From Cydia pomonella (Eukaryota > Arthropoda > Insecta > Lepidoptera > Tortricidae), in assembly GCF_033807575.1 (NCBI RefSeq), contig NC_084713.1, positions 12,092,703 through 12,156,702 on the forward strand: a stretch of DNA of 64,000 bases, read 5' to 3'. The notes under the pieces are model-generated. The model had not been told where the DNA came from, ran no database searches, and saw nothing but the letters and a program-made list of their open reading frames with translations. Below are positions 22,240 to 32,066 of this stretch, one piece after another. Made by a program: the position numbers and the translations under genes. The stretch's first letter is position 1; every line of letters begins with the position of its first letter.

Positions 22240-25200
22240 AACTTCAGGCTTTCCATTATGATTGCAAAAAACAATACAGTGAACATCCAAATATTGTCAT
22301 CGGAAAAATGGATACGATATGCGAGTATTGTCATGCCCGGAAATTTAAAGGCGAAACTGCTGGTATATGCTGCTCGAGTGGTAAAGTCAATTTACCAGCA
22401 CTAGATGTACCACCACCTCAATTACTCGCATATATGACTGGAGAATCACCAGATTCCAATCATTTTCTACAAAATATACGTCGATACAACTGTTGTTTTC
22501 AAATGACTTCATTTGGAGCTTCATTAATATGTCAGGAAGAAAATTTCAGCCCGGTTTTTAAGGTTCAAGGCCAAATTTATCACCGATTAGGCTCTCTTTT
22601 GCCGATGTCTAATGAATCTCCAAAATTTCTTCAAATATACTTTGTTGGTAACGATGAACTTGAAACAGACCAACGTTGCTCTAACTTTCAGGGACTGCAA
22701 CGAGATATTATTCAAAAATTACAACGTCTACTTCATAATCATAATCAACTAATCAATGTGTTCAAGACTTCTCTAGACCAAATGGCTGCAGATAATTATA
22801 AGATCGTCATTCGAGCAGATAAAAGACCAGCCGGTCAACACGAACGAAGGTTTAATGCACCTCAAACGAACGAAGTTGCCGTAGTCATTGTTGATAACGA
22901 ATGTAGTCGTCGTGATATTATTATTCAACGTCGAAGTAATAAATTGCAACGTATTGCTGAAACACATCGTAGTTATGATGCGCTACAATATCCGCTAATT
23001 TTTTGGCAAGGTGAGGATGGTTATCATTTCAATATTCAACAAATCAATCCAGCTACAGGTGTCGAAACTAACAAAAAAGTATCAGCTATGCAATTCTATG
23101 CTTATCGAATTATGACTAGAAATGGTGAATATAACCATATTTTAAACTGTCGGCAGCTATTTCAGCAGTTTATTGTAGACATGTATGCTAAAATTGAAAC
23201 GGAAAGATTAGATTTTATTCGCCATAATCAACGAAAGTTGCGTTCGGATGAATACATCCATTTGAAAGATGCAATGATAAATGATGGAAACGTCGATAAC
23301 ATGGGAAAATTGGTCATCTTGCCATCGACATTCACTGGAAGTCCACGTCACATGCATGAATATGCTCAAGATGCAATAACTTATGTTAGGAAACACGGCA
23401 GACCAGATTTATTTATAACATTCACATGTAATTCTTCATGGATGGAAATCAAAGAAGAATTACAATATGGTCAGACGGCCAGCGATCGACATGATATTGT
23501 TGCCCGAGTTTTCCGTCAAAAACAAATTAAATTTATAGACGCCATTGTGAAAAATCAAATATTTGGTGTTGTTATCTGCTGGATGTTTTCAATTGAATGG
23601 CAGAAACGAGGATTGCCACATTCACACAACTTAATTTGGCTCCAAAATAAAATTCAACCGAATCAAATAGATGATATCATCAAAGCTGAATTTCCAAACC
23701 CGGAAGAAGATTCTGATCTTTATAGTATAATCGTAAAAAACATGGTTCATGGCCCGTGTGGTGAGCTAAATAGAAATTCTCCGTGTATGAAAGATGGAAA
23801 ATGTACGAAACGTTATCCAAAGCCATTTTTGAACGAAACAGTTACAGGCGAAGACGGATATCCTAAATATAGACGTCGATCACCAGAACAAGGCGGATTT
23901 ACAGCTAAAATTAAAATACGAGGTAATGCAGAAATTCAAGTTAATAATCAATGGGTAGTACCATATAATCCACTTTTATCTAAAATGTTCAATGCCCATA
24001 TCAATGTTGAATACTGCAGTTCTGTTAAATCTATAAAATATGTATGCAAATATATTAACAAAGGCAGTGATATGGCTGTTTTTACGTTAACCAATGAAAA
24101 CCAGCATGATGAAATAGTACAGTATCAAATGGGTCGTTACATTAATACCAACGAAGCAATTTGGCGAATTTTAAGTTTTCCAATACACGATCGAGATCCA
24201 CCGGTTCAACATTTATCCGTCCACCTAGAAAATGGACAACGTGTGTTTTTTACAACAGAAACAGCACAAAAAGTTGCGACGGAACCACCAACTCGAACAA
24301 CTTTAACAGCATTTTTTGAATTATGCCAGAAAGACCAATTTGCTAAGACTTTACTTTACTCAGAAGTACCCAGCTATTATACATGGGATACAACAAGTAA
24401 ACAATTTAATCCTCGAAAACGTGGAATGCAAGTAGAAGGACATGATGGAGTGTTCAAGAGTAACACAATAGGACGAGTCTACACAGTGCATCCAAAAAAC
24501 GCTGAATGTTTCTATCTACGCTTATTACTTCACACTATTCGTGGTCCAACGTGTTTTGAAGACCTAAAAACTGTCAATGGTTACATTTGTGAGACATATC
24601 GTGAAGCATGTCAAAGATTGGGTCTACTAGAAAACGATAATCATTGGGAGTTAGCTATGAATGAAGCAGCCCAAACGGCAACAGCAAGTCAAATTCGTGA
24701 GCTATTTGCAATCATATTAACTACATGTAATCCTTCTAATCCAAATCGACTATGGCTTAAATATCGAGAATATATGAGCGATGACATCTTGGCTGATTTA
24801 CGACAGCAAAATCCGGACTTAGAAATTAATTTTAATGAAGAAATTTTTAACAAAGCTTTGATATTGATAGAAGATAAATGTTTAGCAATTTCTAACCAAA
24901 CGTTAATACAACTAGGTGTTCAATCTCCTAAACGAAATCATTTGGATGTTATGAACAGTGAATTTTTAAGAGAAACAAATTATAATATCGACGAATTGAG
25001 GCTTTACATCCAACACAACAAACCCTTATTAATTGAGAGTCAAAAACAAGCTTACGACATAATAATGGATTATTATAAAAATCAGCGAAGTGGTATAATA
25101 TTTTTAGACGCACCTGGTGGCACCGGGAAAACATTTTTGATAAATTTAATTCTAGCTGAAATCCGTGCAAATAAAGAAATCGTTCTCGCCCTAGCATCAT

Positions 25201-26393
25201 CTGGAATAGCAGCAACACTTATGGATGGTGGACGAACGGCACATTCTGGTTTAAAATTACCATTAGATGTAGCTAACTACGAATTCCCGGTATGTGACAT
25301 CACAAAATCATCGGCACGTGGACAAATATTAAAACAGTGCAAAGCCATTATATGGGATGAAAGCACAATGGCTCATAGAAAATCCCTAGAAGCACTAAAC
25401 AGAACACTTCAAGATTTACGCGACAACACGAATATAATGGGAGGTGTATTGTTAATACTATCAGGCGATTTCCGTCAAACGCTACCTGTCATTCCGAAAT
25501 CAACGCCGGCAGATGAAATTAACGCTTGCCTGAAGAAGTCGTTCATATGGGAACAGGTAAAAATAATTAAATTAACAACAAATATGAGAGCACAGATTTC
25601 AGGAGATGAAAAGGCCCAAGAATTTGCTGAAAAACTTTTACAAATAGGAGAGGGCACTTATCCAATAGACGAAAATACTGGCCAAATCACACTAACTAAT
25701 GAGTTATGTAATGCTGTTGAAACACCGGAACAACTTATAAATGAAGTGTATCCAAGTATTGCTGAAAATTATACTAATTCAGAATGGTTACGGGAGCGCA
25801 TTATTCTAGCCACGAAAAACGACATTGTCAATAGCATCAACAACATCATCCAGGAAATGATTCCGGGAGAAGAGAAAATCTACAACTCAATCGATACAAT
25901 GACTGATGAACAAGAAAGCGTAAATTTTCCTTCTGAATTTTTGAATTCACTAAATGTTCCAGGAATGCCATTGCACTGCCTTAAATTGAAAGTTGGTTCA
26001 CCAATTATTCTATTACGAAATCTGAACTCGCCAAAATTGTGTAATGGTACGAGACTCTGTATTAAACAGCTACAAAATAACATCATCGAAGCCAGTATAA
26101 TGACTGGTAAAGAAAAAGGACAAATAGTATTTATACCACGAATACCTTTAATATCAAATGGATTGCCCTTTACGTTTAAACGTTTACAATTCCCGGTGAA
26201 GTTGGCTTACAGTATGACCATCAACAAAGCACAGGGCCAAACATTCAAATACTGTGGCGTTGACTTAAAGGAACCATGCTTTGCACATGGTCAATTATAC
26301 GTTGCATGCTCACGAGCAGGATCACCTCGAAATTTGTTCATCTACAGCCCGGGCAATAAAACAATAAATGTAGTCTATAAGCAAGTATTATAG
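22188..26393 (+). CDS. Helitron Rep/helicase protein
   Basis: 1,401 residues without interruption. The enzyme nicks and joins DNA (HUH endonuclease) and unwinds it (PIF1-family SF1 helicase) during rolling-circle transposition. A Cys-rich finger (CEYC at 45-48, CC at 61-62) opens the protein. The HUH motif is GLPHSHNLIWL with H478 and H480, and the paired catalytic tyrosines lie in KYVCKYINKG at Y618 and Y622. The PIF1-like helicase has Walker A APGGTGKTF (K981), Walker B IWDES (D1057-E1058), GDFRQTLPV, a late motif AYSMTINKAQGQTF and the terminal HGQLYVACSRAG. All expected catalytic residues are present and length is normal for the family once the N-terminal frame is added. An AATAAA at 26,494 is a likely poly(A) signal. 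Confidence 0.95.
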   Translation: MATLRQRRAASCKVGSLELQAFHYDCKKQYSEHPNIVIGKMDTICEYCHARKFKGETAGICCSSGKVNLPALDVPPPQLLAYMTGESPDSNHFLQNIRRYNCCFQMTSFGASLICQEENFSPVFKVQGQIYHRLGSLLPMSNESPKFLQIYFVGNDELETDQRCSNFQGLQRDIIQKLQRLLHNHNQLINVFKTSLDQMAADNYKIVIRADKRPAGQHERRFNAPQTNEVAVVIVDNECSRRDIIIQRRSNKLQRIAETHRSYDALQYPLIFWQGEDGYHFNIQQINPATGVETNKKVSAMQFYAYRIMTRNGEYNHILNCRQLFQQFIVDMYAKIETERLDFIRHNQRKLRSDEYIHLKDAMINDGNVDNMGKLVILPSTFTGSPRHMHEYAQDAITYVRKHGRPDLFITFTCNSSWMEIKEELQYGQTASDRHDIVARVFRQKQIKFIDAIVKNQIFGVVICWMFSIEWQKRGLPHSHNLIWLQNKIQPNQIDDIIKAEFPNPEEDSDLYSIIVKNMVHGPCGELNRNSPCMKDGKCTKRYPKPFLNETVTGEDGYPKYRRRSPEQGGFTAKIKIRGNAEIQVNNQWVVPYNPLLSKMFNAHINVEYCSSVKSIKYVCKYINKGSDMAVFTLTNENQHDEIVQYQMGRYINTNEAIWRILSFPIHDRDPPVQHLSVHLENGQRVFFTTETAQKVATEPPTRTTLTAFFELCQKDQFAKTLLYSEVPSYYTWDTTSKQFNPRKRGMQVEGHDGVFKSNTIGRVYTVHPKNAECFYLRLLLHTIRGPTCFEDLKTVNGYICETYREACQRLGLLENDNHWELAMNEAAQTATASQIRELFAIILTTCNPSNPNRLWLKYREYMSDDILADLRQQNPDLEINFNEEIFNKALILIEDKCLAISNQTLIQLGVQSPKRNHLDVMNSEFLRETNYNIDELRLYIQHNKPLLIESQKQAYDIIMDYYKNQRSGIIFLDAPGGTGKTFLINLILAEIRANKEIVLALASSGIAATLMDGGRTAHSGLKLPLDVANYEFPVCDITKSSARGQILKQCKAIIWDESTMAHRKSLEALNRTLQDLRDNTNIMGGVLLILSGDFRQTLPVIPKSTPADEINACLKKSFIWEQVKIIKLTTNMRAQISGDEKAQEFAEKLLQIGEGTYPIDENTGQITLTNELCNAVETPEQLINEVYPSIAENYTNSEWLRERIILATKNDIVNSINNIIQEMIPGEEKIYNSIDTMTDEQESVNFPSEFLNSLNVPGMPLHCLKLKVGSPIILLRNLNSPKLCNGTRLCIKQLQNNIIEASIMTGKEKGQIVFIPRIPLISNGLPFTFKRLQFPVKLAYSMTINKAQGQTFKYCGVDLKEPCFAHGQLYVACSRAGSPRNLFIYSPGNKTINVVYKQVL

Positions 26394-26710
26394 AAAAATT
26401 AAACAAAATGTAAATGTATAATATAACGTGTAATATGTTAATGTATTTATCATATATGTAGTATGTAGAATATCATATGTAAATAATTGTGTGAATAAAA
26501 CATAAATTTTCCATTTACTAAGGTGTTTTTTATTCTAACTTATGATTATTTCAATTAGTTAATTAGTTAATTAATTAAATATACTTTCTATACACCGCAT
26601 ATTTAATGGTCGACTAAGTCTTTCAATATCTAAGATAGAAATCTATATTATCTACGTTAAAAAATGCATCCTCAAATATTTTTTATACCATTAAACATGC
26701 GATTTATTTT

Positions 26711-26740
26711 AACCCGAGCAACGCCGGGTTTTGCAGCTAG
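26711..26740 (+). terminator. Helitron 3' terminal hairpin and CTAG end
   Basis: AACCCG (26,711-26,716) pairs with CGGGTT (26,725-26,730) around an 8-nt loop. After a short spacer comes CTAG at 26,737-26,740, followed by the flanking T. This is the standard transposition-termination structure of Helitrons. Confidence 0.88.
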
Positions 26741-28410
26741 TATTAATATAAAATGCATATTCAAATCTTAAAACGGCCAAATTTCATTGTATTCTTTTAT
26801 TTCTTGTTACACACGCCATCTATGGGGAACTTTAACTAAGTCGGCTACAATCCGATTAAATCATGTAGGCAGTGTTTCGTATGTTGTCAGGGATGCTAGG
26901 ACGTATTTTTAATTTTGTCGCACATGGACCGACTTCTAGAAAATATTGTTTATGATTAAAAGCGGGTTTACACGATCGATTTATTTTAGTATTAAAAATA
27001 GTTAATAAAATATTGCATTTTATTTTTAACAGGTCAGATACGAAATAATCTTTTGGCAGAGAATTGAATAATCTCAAAATGTATAAATTCCGAGTACTAC
27101 TTCCATCTAGTGTCCAGTAGAAGTACTTAGACGTTCCATGGTTGATCGATGAGTGAATTAATTCGTAGGTGGCGCTAAAAGTCAAAAATAGTAGAGTAAT
27201 TTAATTAGTCAGGAAGTTTTATTTATCATCTTTATATATTTCTCTTTTAAGTTTGACTATCACTATTTATCGTTTTTTTATAATTTGGCATTCGTTTCGA
27301 TATGTATTTTTTTCAATATGTTGTGTTTCGGATCGAGAAATAGAAAATGGCAGCTTATCTTTACAGCGTCATCTGACGGCGAACTGTGTCATTACTAGAG
27401 TGCGGAAGTGAATACGTAGATAACCATCGTAATAGTGTCGCTACTTGGCACTAGGTGACAACAACATCGATTATTGATACATCGACATGACAACAACATC
27501 GATGATAATTATGGTCAAGTTTATTTGTATATTTTGCTAGGAATAAGAAAATGAAAAGGATAAATTCTTAAAAATCAATATTATCAAATACAATCCAGCA
27601 GGATGCACCGGGTACAAGTTTTCTTTAGGGAAGTCAGCTTTTCGCTCATACATTTTGAGTTTGCCGCCTATAATATACGCTTCCGATATGTTTGACAGTT
27701 TGTAGCGTGAAGATGGAGTAAAGACTGTCTAATTGTTTTTGTTTTTAAGTGATCGTAAAAATAAGCCTAGGTCGTTTTAATAATGGAAATCCGTATGTGA
27801 GAGAAATAAAAATCGTTGTGAAGTTTAGGATAATATGTGTATTAGCAAACTGAGGTCATGACGTGTGGTCGATCTTAGTTATAATAAAAAAATGGTGTTT
27901 GTAACCGGGAGTATTTGTCTAGACAGAAATATGCCATTAGGAAGTGTTAAAATAAATTGGATAGTGTTTAGAACAAAAACAAATATAGATATTATCCCAG
28001 AGATTGATTATAAGAGGTGTAACAGTGGTTAAAAGTGGATACATTATCAAGGAATTTGCATTGGAAACGTAAGTACAGAATATTTTGACAAGAACATCGG
28101 TTGTTTGTATATGAAACAAATTTTAAATCTTCTGTTCGCGTTATATAACATGTAATAATAATTTACTCAAATTCTTTAGATATTCCGGATTGTTAATTAA
28201 CATGTGTTGTTGAATTTTATATCTACGTCAATTTCGAATTTTATGTAATTTGGATATTTGCGTATTTATTTGCGTTTTAAATATATATATTTTTTCTCTT
28301 TATTTAAAAATAAAACTTGCCAGTACGTGTGTGAAACACCTGAATAACAAAAGGAAATCAGCGAAAAGTTACGCTACAAAGCTATTGCTAAATTCACTTC
28401 TTAAAGTAAC
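26741..28410. other. Right internal region of the giant element, no gene
   Basis: No protein remnant. A donor-like sequence GGAAAC|GTAAGTAC at 28,068 on the plus strand could end a sense exon. A 109-codon minus-strand frame at 26,856-27,185 shows no domain. Confidence 0.4.
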
Positions 28411-28506
28411 TCTCCCGTGGCGTAGTGGTTCTGTAGGCTGCTCAATGTATATAGGTTTTATGCTTTTTACCCGAGTTCGAATCCCATTGAGTGAATAAGT
28501 TTTTTT
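28411..28506 (+). pseudogene. tRNA-derived sequence with A and B boxes
   Basis: An A box TGGCGTAGTGG (28,418-28,428) and B box GAGTTCGAATCCC (28,473-28,485) are 45 bp apart, and a T7 run at 28,500-28,506 could end RNA polymerase III transcription. The arms do not form a proper cloverleaf, in particular the T stem, so it is a tRNA pseudogene or SINE head rather than a working tRNA. Confidence 0.5.
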
Positions 28507-29279
28507 GTTTTTGTGAATCAGTATTAAATGATTAACTGCGATTACATTTGCTATATTTTAGATCATTTTAGGGCATCGTTGTTTTTTTGGTTTGTTGTAG
28601 TTACGTGGCTTATTATTTTTCTCCGTTTAATATTCTTAAGAAAAATTTTACCTTTATAAGTTGATTTTAAATATCAAATGCAGGCATTTTCTAAAAAAGG
28701 GGTTTAAATTATGTGTATCTGAGTGAAAAGTGGAGTGTCTTATAGTGTAAAAAGTGTTAATGTGGTTATAATTGAAGTGAATTAATGAAAACCTGAACAA
28801 TAATTCAAGAGAATATTGTGATACCGGGACTAGACTATTAGTTAATGCCGGGCAATTTGGAGAAGAACAGACACCATAGCCAGACTTCAAGTGCTGGTGC
28901 CGCTGGTGAAACCAAGTAACGACAATCACTGACTTTCCTGTTGCAACTGTCCTAAGGCCTACTGAGCATCGTGGTAAATGAAGAAGATTAATGTGTGAAA
29001 TCACAAGCAACTTGTGTTATTCAAAGGCAGATACTGTAAGTATAAAAAAAAATTTTTGTTATAAAATTCTTTTTCTTTGCTATTAGACATTTTATAGATG
29101 GAACTTTTGTGCTCTTAACATTTTTAATTTATATTGCATTTTACTATGAAGTAATGAATTAAGCGGATAGTTTGAGTAAAGTACATTGTTGTTTCAAATC
29201 TTGTTAAACATATTTGCTGTAATTTGGTTATATATTAGGGTGTAATAGTTACATAGATATATTTGGTGTAATGAAAATG
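28507..29279. other. Right internal region, donor-like site, no gene
   Basis: A plus-strand GATACT|GTAAGTAT at about 29,035 resembles a splice donor; a short frame MCEITSNLC runs into it. No recognisable protein. Confidence 0.35.
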
Positions 29280-29291
29280 TGACATGTCAAT

Positions 29292-29797
29292 CATCATCAT
29301 CACAGGCCTTTGCGTCTATTGCAGACGATTTAAGCATTGCTGTTTAGACAACGGGTTTGGTGACTGTGGAGGCCGATGCGTGAGCGGCACGACCTCCCAC
29401 ATTTTTGGCAGAAAAAGCTCATGCCACCTGAGGTTCCAGTCCCGATTTGCTTTCTGCGACACCTTCTGCTATCTAACGTAGTAAACCAGGATTGGTCGCA
29501 TAGCCTTCTCCCCTCCACAACACGCTTGCGCCATCCATCACGGTCTTCAGCTAAAGTTTCCCAGGCATGGTGGTCGATTTCAAATGCTGACATGTCTCGC
29601 GTAACACAGTCTTTAAAGCGCAGCATCGGTCTTCCAACGTTCCTTTTAGCATACGCAACTGCACCAAGCAAGACACGTCGAGGTATTCTAGAGGATTCCA
29701 TCCGGTGCACATGCCCCAGCCACCGCAAGCGTCTCTGTTTGAGAAGAGCGGCAAGACTGGGCAGCTGCGCTTTTTCAAGAACCCTCTGATTTGTCAC
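29292..29797 (-). mobile_element. 5'-truncated non-LTR retrotransposon with intact C-terminal coding end
   Basis: The minus strand encodes the carboxyl end of a non-LTR polyprotein: RRLRWLGHVHRMESSRIPRR, then RPMLRFKDCVTRDM, HHAWETLAEDRDGWR and a terminal C2H2 finger CQKCGRS...GLHSHQTRC. This arrangement is characteristic of RTE-like/CR1-like C-termini (clade not certain). The 3' tail is a GAT microsatellite (ATC at 29,291-29,302 on the plus strand). TGACATGTCAAT occurs at 29,280-29,291 and again at 29,798-29,809, a 12-bp target duplication that defines both ends. The apparent start codon at 29,803 lies in the duplication and is not original. Confidence 0.88.
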
Positions 29798-29809
29798 TGA
29801 CATGTCAAT

Positions 29810-32051
29810 GACCTATGTCAAATGCATTGTGCGGGAAAACATTTTTAATTCAATTCATTATTTAAATATTCGTATATGATTAATTAATATTTATTATTTA
29901 TCATCATCATCATCTCAAATGCTATTTGAGAAATGTTCGGAATTTTACTGGGAAGAAATATCTAATATTTCATTTTATCACACGGATTGTTTTTATAATA
30001 GATTCTTGAGTATATTTTGAAATATTCTGCTTGGGAAATGGCCTAACCACATAAAGGTAGAGTACATCTAGAGTCAATTTAAAGTTTTTATTGCAATAGC
30101 ATTCTAATTTAGCTCAATTTTTGTAGATGAGTGGCTTTTGCCCAGTGGGACAGTTTTCCCGGTATCAAGGTAACGAGAACATAATTGTATGACATCTAGC
30201 TGATATGTAATTTTTGCATAATAATGCGTGTATTTTGTTTTTTTATTAGAGCAATAGTTAGACATCAAGAGCAATCATATCGATTCTCTGGGGTAGACAG
30301 TGGAATGGTTGGACGTGTTTCGAGATTAACTCTTCATTATATTATGTATGTACAGTTAGCAATACTATTCGTTTGTGTTCTTGCTCGGCTCCTCGTGACT
30401 CAGGGTCCCGGCCATCTGAGGTCATTCTTTGGTCCACTGAGGCCTTTCATTCTGCACAATGCCTTCGTAGTAGTAGGCTAAGCGCCAGCGTAGATCATTA
30501 TTCTCAATCCTTCCATATTCGCATAGAATTCCGGCATACAAACTTTTATACAGGGTGGGGTACTTTTGGCAATTGACTGTACATGTCCACGATGCAATGG
30601 TCTACTGTATAATGCGTAAACGACACTGCATTTTTCAACGGCATTAGTGAGAAAAAGGCAGGCGAATTAGTTGCGGAGCGTTGTCATAAAATATAACAAT
30701 AAAAAAATAATATTTGAAAAAAAAAAACTTCGTGTGTCAATTGAAATAAATACTTAATAAAAATATATTCAGGTAGTAATTATTAAATAAATAAAACCGG
30801 TATTGGGCTAGTATGGGGCTAGGACAGAATGTTTTTTTTTCTTACATTTTTTTTTAATTACAAGTGACAGTACAATAATAAATTTTGTGTTTTTTATTTA
30901 TTTACTTTTTGATTGCATCTCAAGAGTCTCGGCTATCTGTAAAAATCGTGTGAATGCGTAACTGAGGAGGAATGTATATGCATAATGAGTGGTTATAGTT
31001 ATGAATATGTGAGGTTTTTATGAATGAGATGTATGAATATCAGATGATGGACGTAAAGTAGACGGATGTACCTATATTGGAAAAAATGGATTGATACAGA
31101 TAGACAAAGGCTGGAGTGTAATCAAACTAGATTTGTCGGTGTTTGCAGGGGAACAGAGAATGGGGGGAAGGGGAAACACAACTAACTGGAAAAGTCTTAT
31201 CAGTAGGTTAAAATCCATTGGATTAGACCCATTTAAAAGGGTAGATTTTTCTAGTTAGTACTCTACAAGGTATGAATACACTTACGAAACCCACACACTC
31301 ATCTTGGATGGGATATATCCGACATTCGACATGTTTTATGGGCCGTGAGCGTCTAGAAGGGACGAGGCTCTTTTTAAGAATTAATTAAACATATTTATTG
31401 TTTTTATTGATATAAGGTGTAATAATCAGCAAATATTTTTACCTCATTTAACTTGGTTAAATAATTCTTTGGTTTAGACAAAAATATCTTTGCTGTACCA
31501 TATTGAGGTACTCACTAGTGTCAAATTTAAGTTTGTTTAAAAAAAAAAACACCCAAACAAACTTAAAGGTCGGTGTATCTTATTTATGTATGAGACACTC
31601 GCCAAGAAAACGTGGCTGAGAGTGATAAGGCAGTGAAATTTGGTTCGAATTTTGGCAATGGAACTTGAAAGCTTCGTACTTATAAAAATTAAAGGTTTCT
31701 TCGTTTTGCATGGGAAGTTTTTGCTGTCTCATTAGATGCTCTTCTACGGAAGTGTACGGTCCACAGAGAAAAAGATCTCGCCGAGACCGGGGTGAGCTGG
31801 CAAGAACGGGTTAATAGGACCTATCGGACTCACAATCTGGTATCTCTGGCAGAGCGAGGTTTCTGGGGAAAAAGTTGTCTTGGTTCATTGACGGAGTTCT
31901 GATGAACTGATTTCAAAGCTGAGTCGTTAACAGTCACTTAGTATTGGAATACACACTACACGTTTAAAAAAAAAAAAGGGGGAAATTTACCGACTAATCT
32001 AGAGGAAATTGAAATTTTTTATGACTTTCTCTGTAAGTCATAAAAACATTT
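29810..32051. other. Right internal region of the giant element, no gene
   Basis: No gag/pol/env remnant in any frame. Around 30,540-30,580 ACTTTTATACAGGGTGGGG resembles the end of other lepidopteran elements. A donor-like CAAG|GTAACGAG lies at about 30,169. Confidence 0.45.
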
Positions 32052-32066
32052 AAATTTGGGGGCGAT
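32052..32066 (+). promoter_or_regulatory. Polypurine-tract-like sequence
   Basis: AAATTTGGGGGCGAT ends exactly at the first base of the right LTR. Insect Ty3/gypsy elements commonly have a G-rich tract here that primes plus-strand synthesis. It is not purely purine. Confidence 0.6.

Larger units (their letters stand above)
20338..26740 (+). mobile_element. Autonomous Helitron, apparently complete
   Basis: The 5' end reads A|TCTTAATATATATATATAAA, a TC start followed by the AT-run typical of lepidopteran Helitrons. The 3' end carries a 6-bp stem hairpin, AACCCG-AGCAACGC-CGGGTT (26,711-26,730), and finishes TTGCAGCTAG|T at 26,740, matching the CTRR terminus. Insertion is between A and T without target duplication, as expected for rolling-circle transposition. 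It contains an HSE-like minisatellite, a duplicated promoter, a short N-terminal frame and the 1,401-codon Rep/helicase frame. It is inserted in the non-coding interior of the giant LTR element, so it is the younger of the two. Confidence 0.85.

Noticed and set aside
29376..29789. 137-codon plus-strand frame
   Set aside because: Shadow of the minus-strand non-LTR coding end, which carries recognisable motifs.
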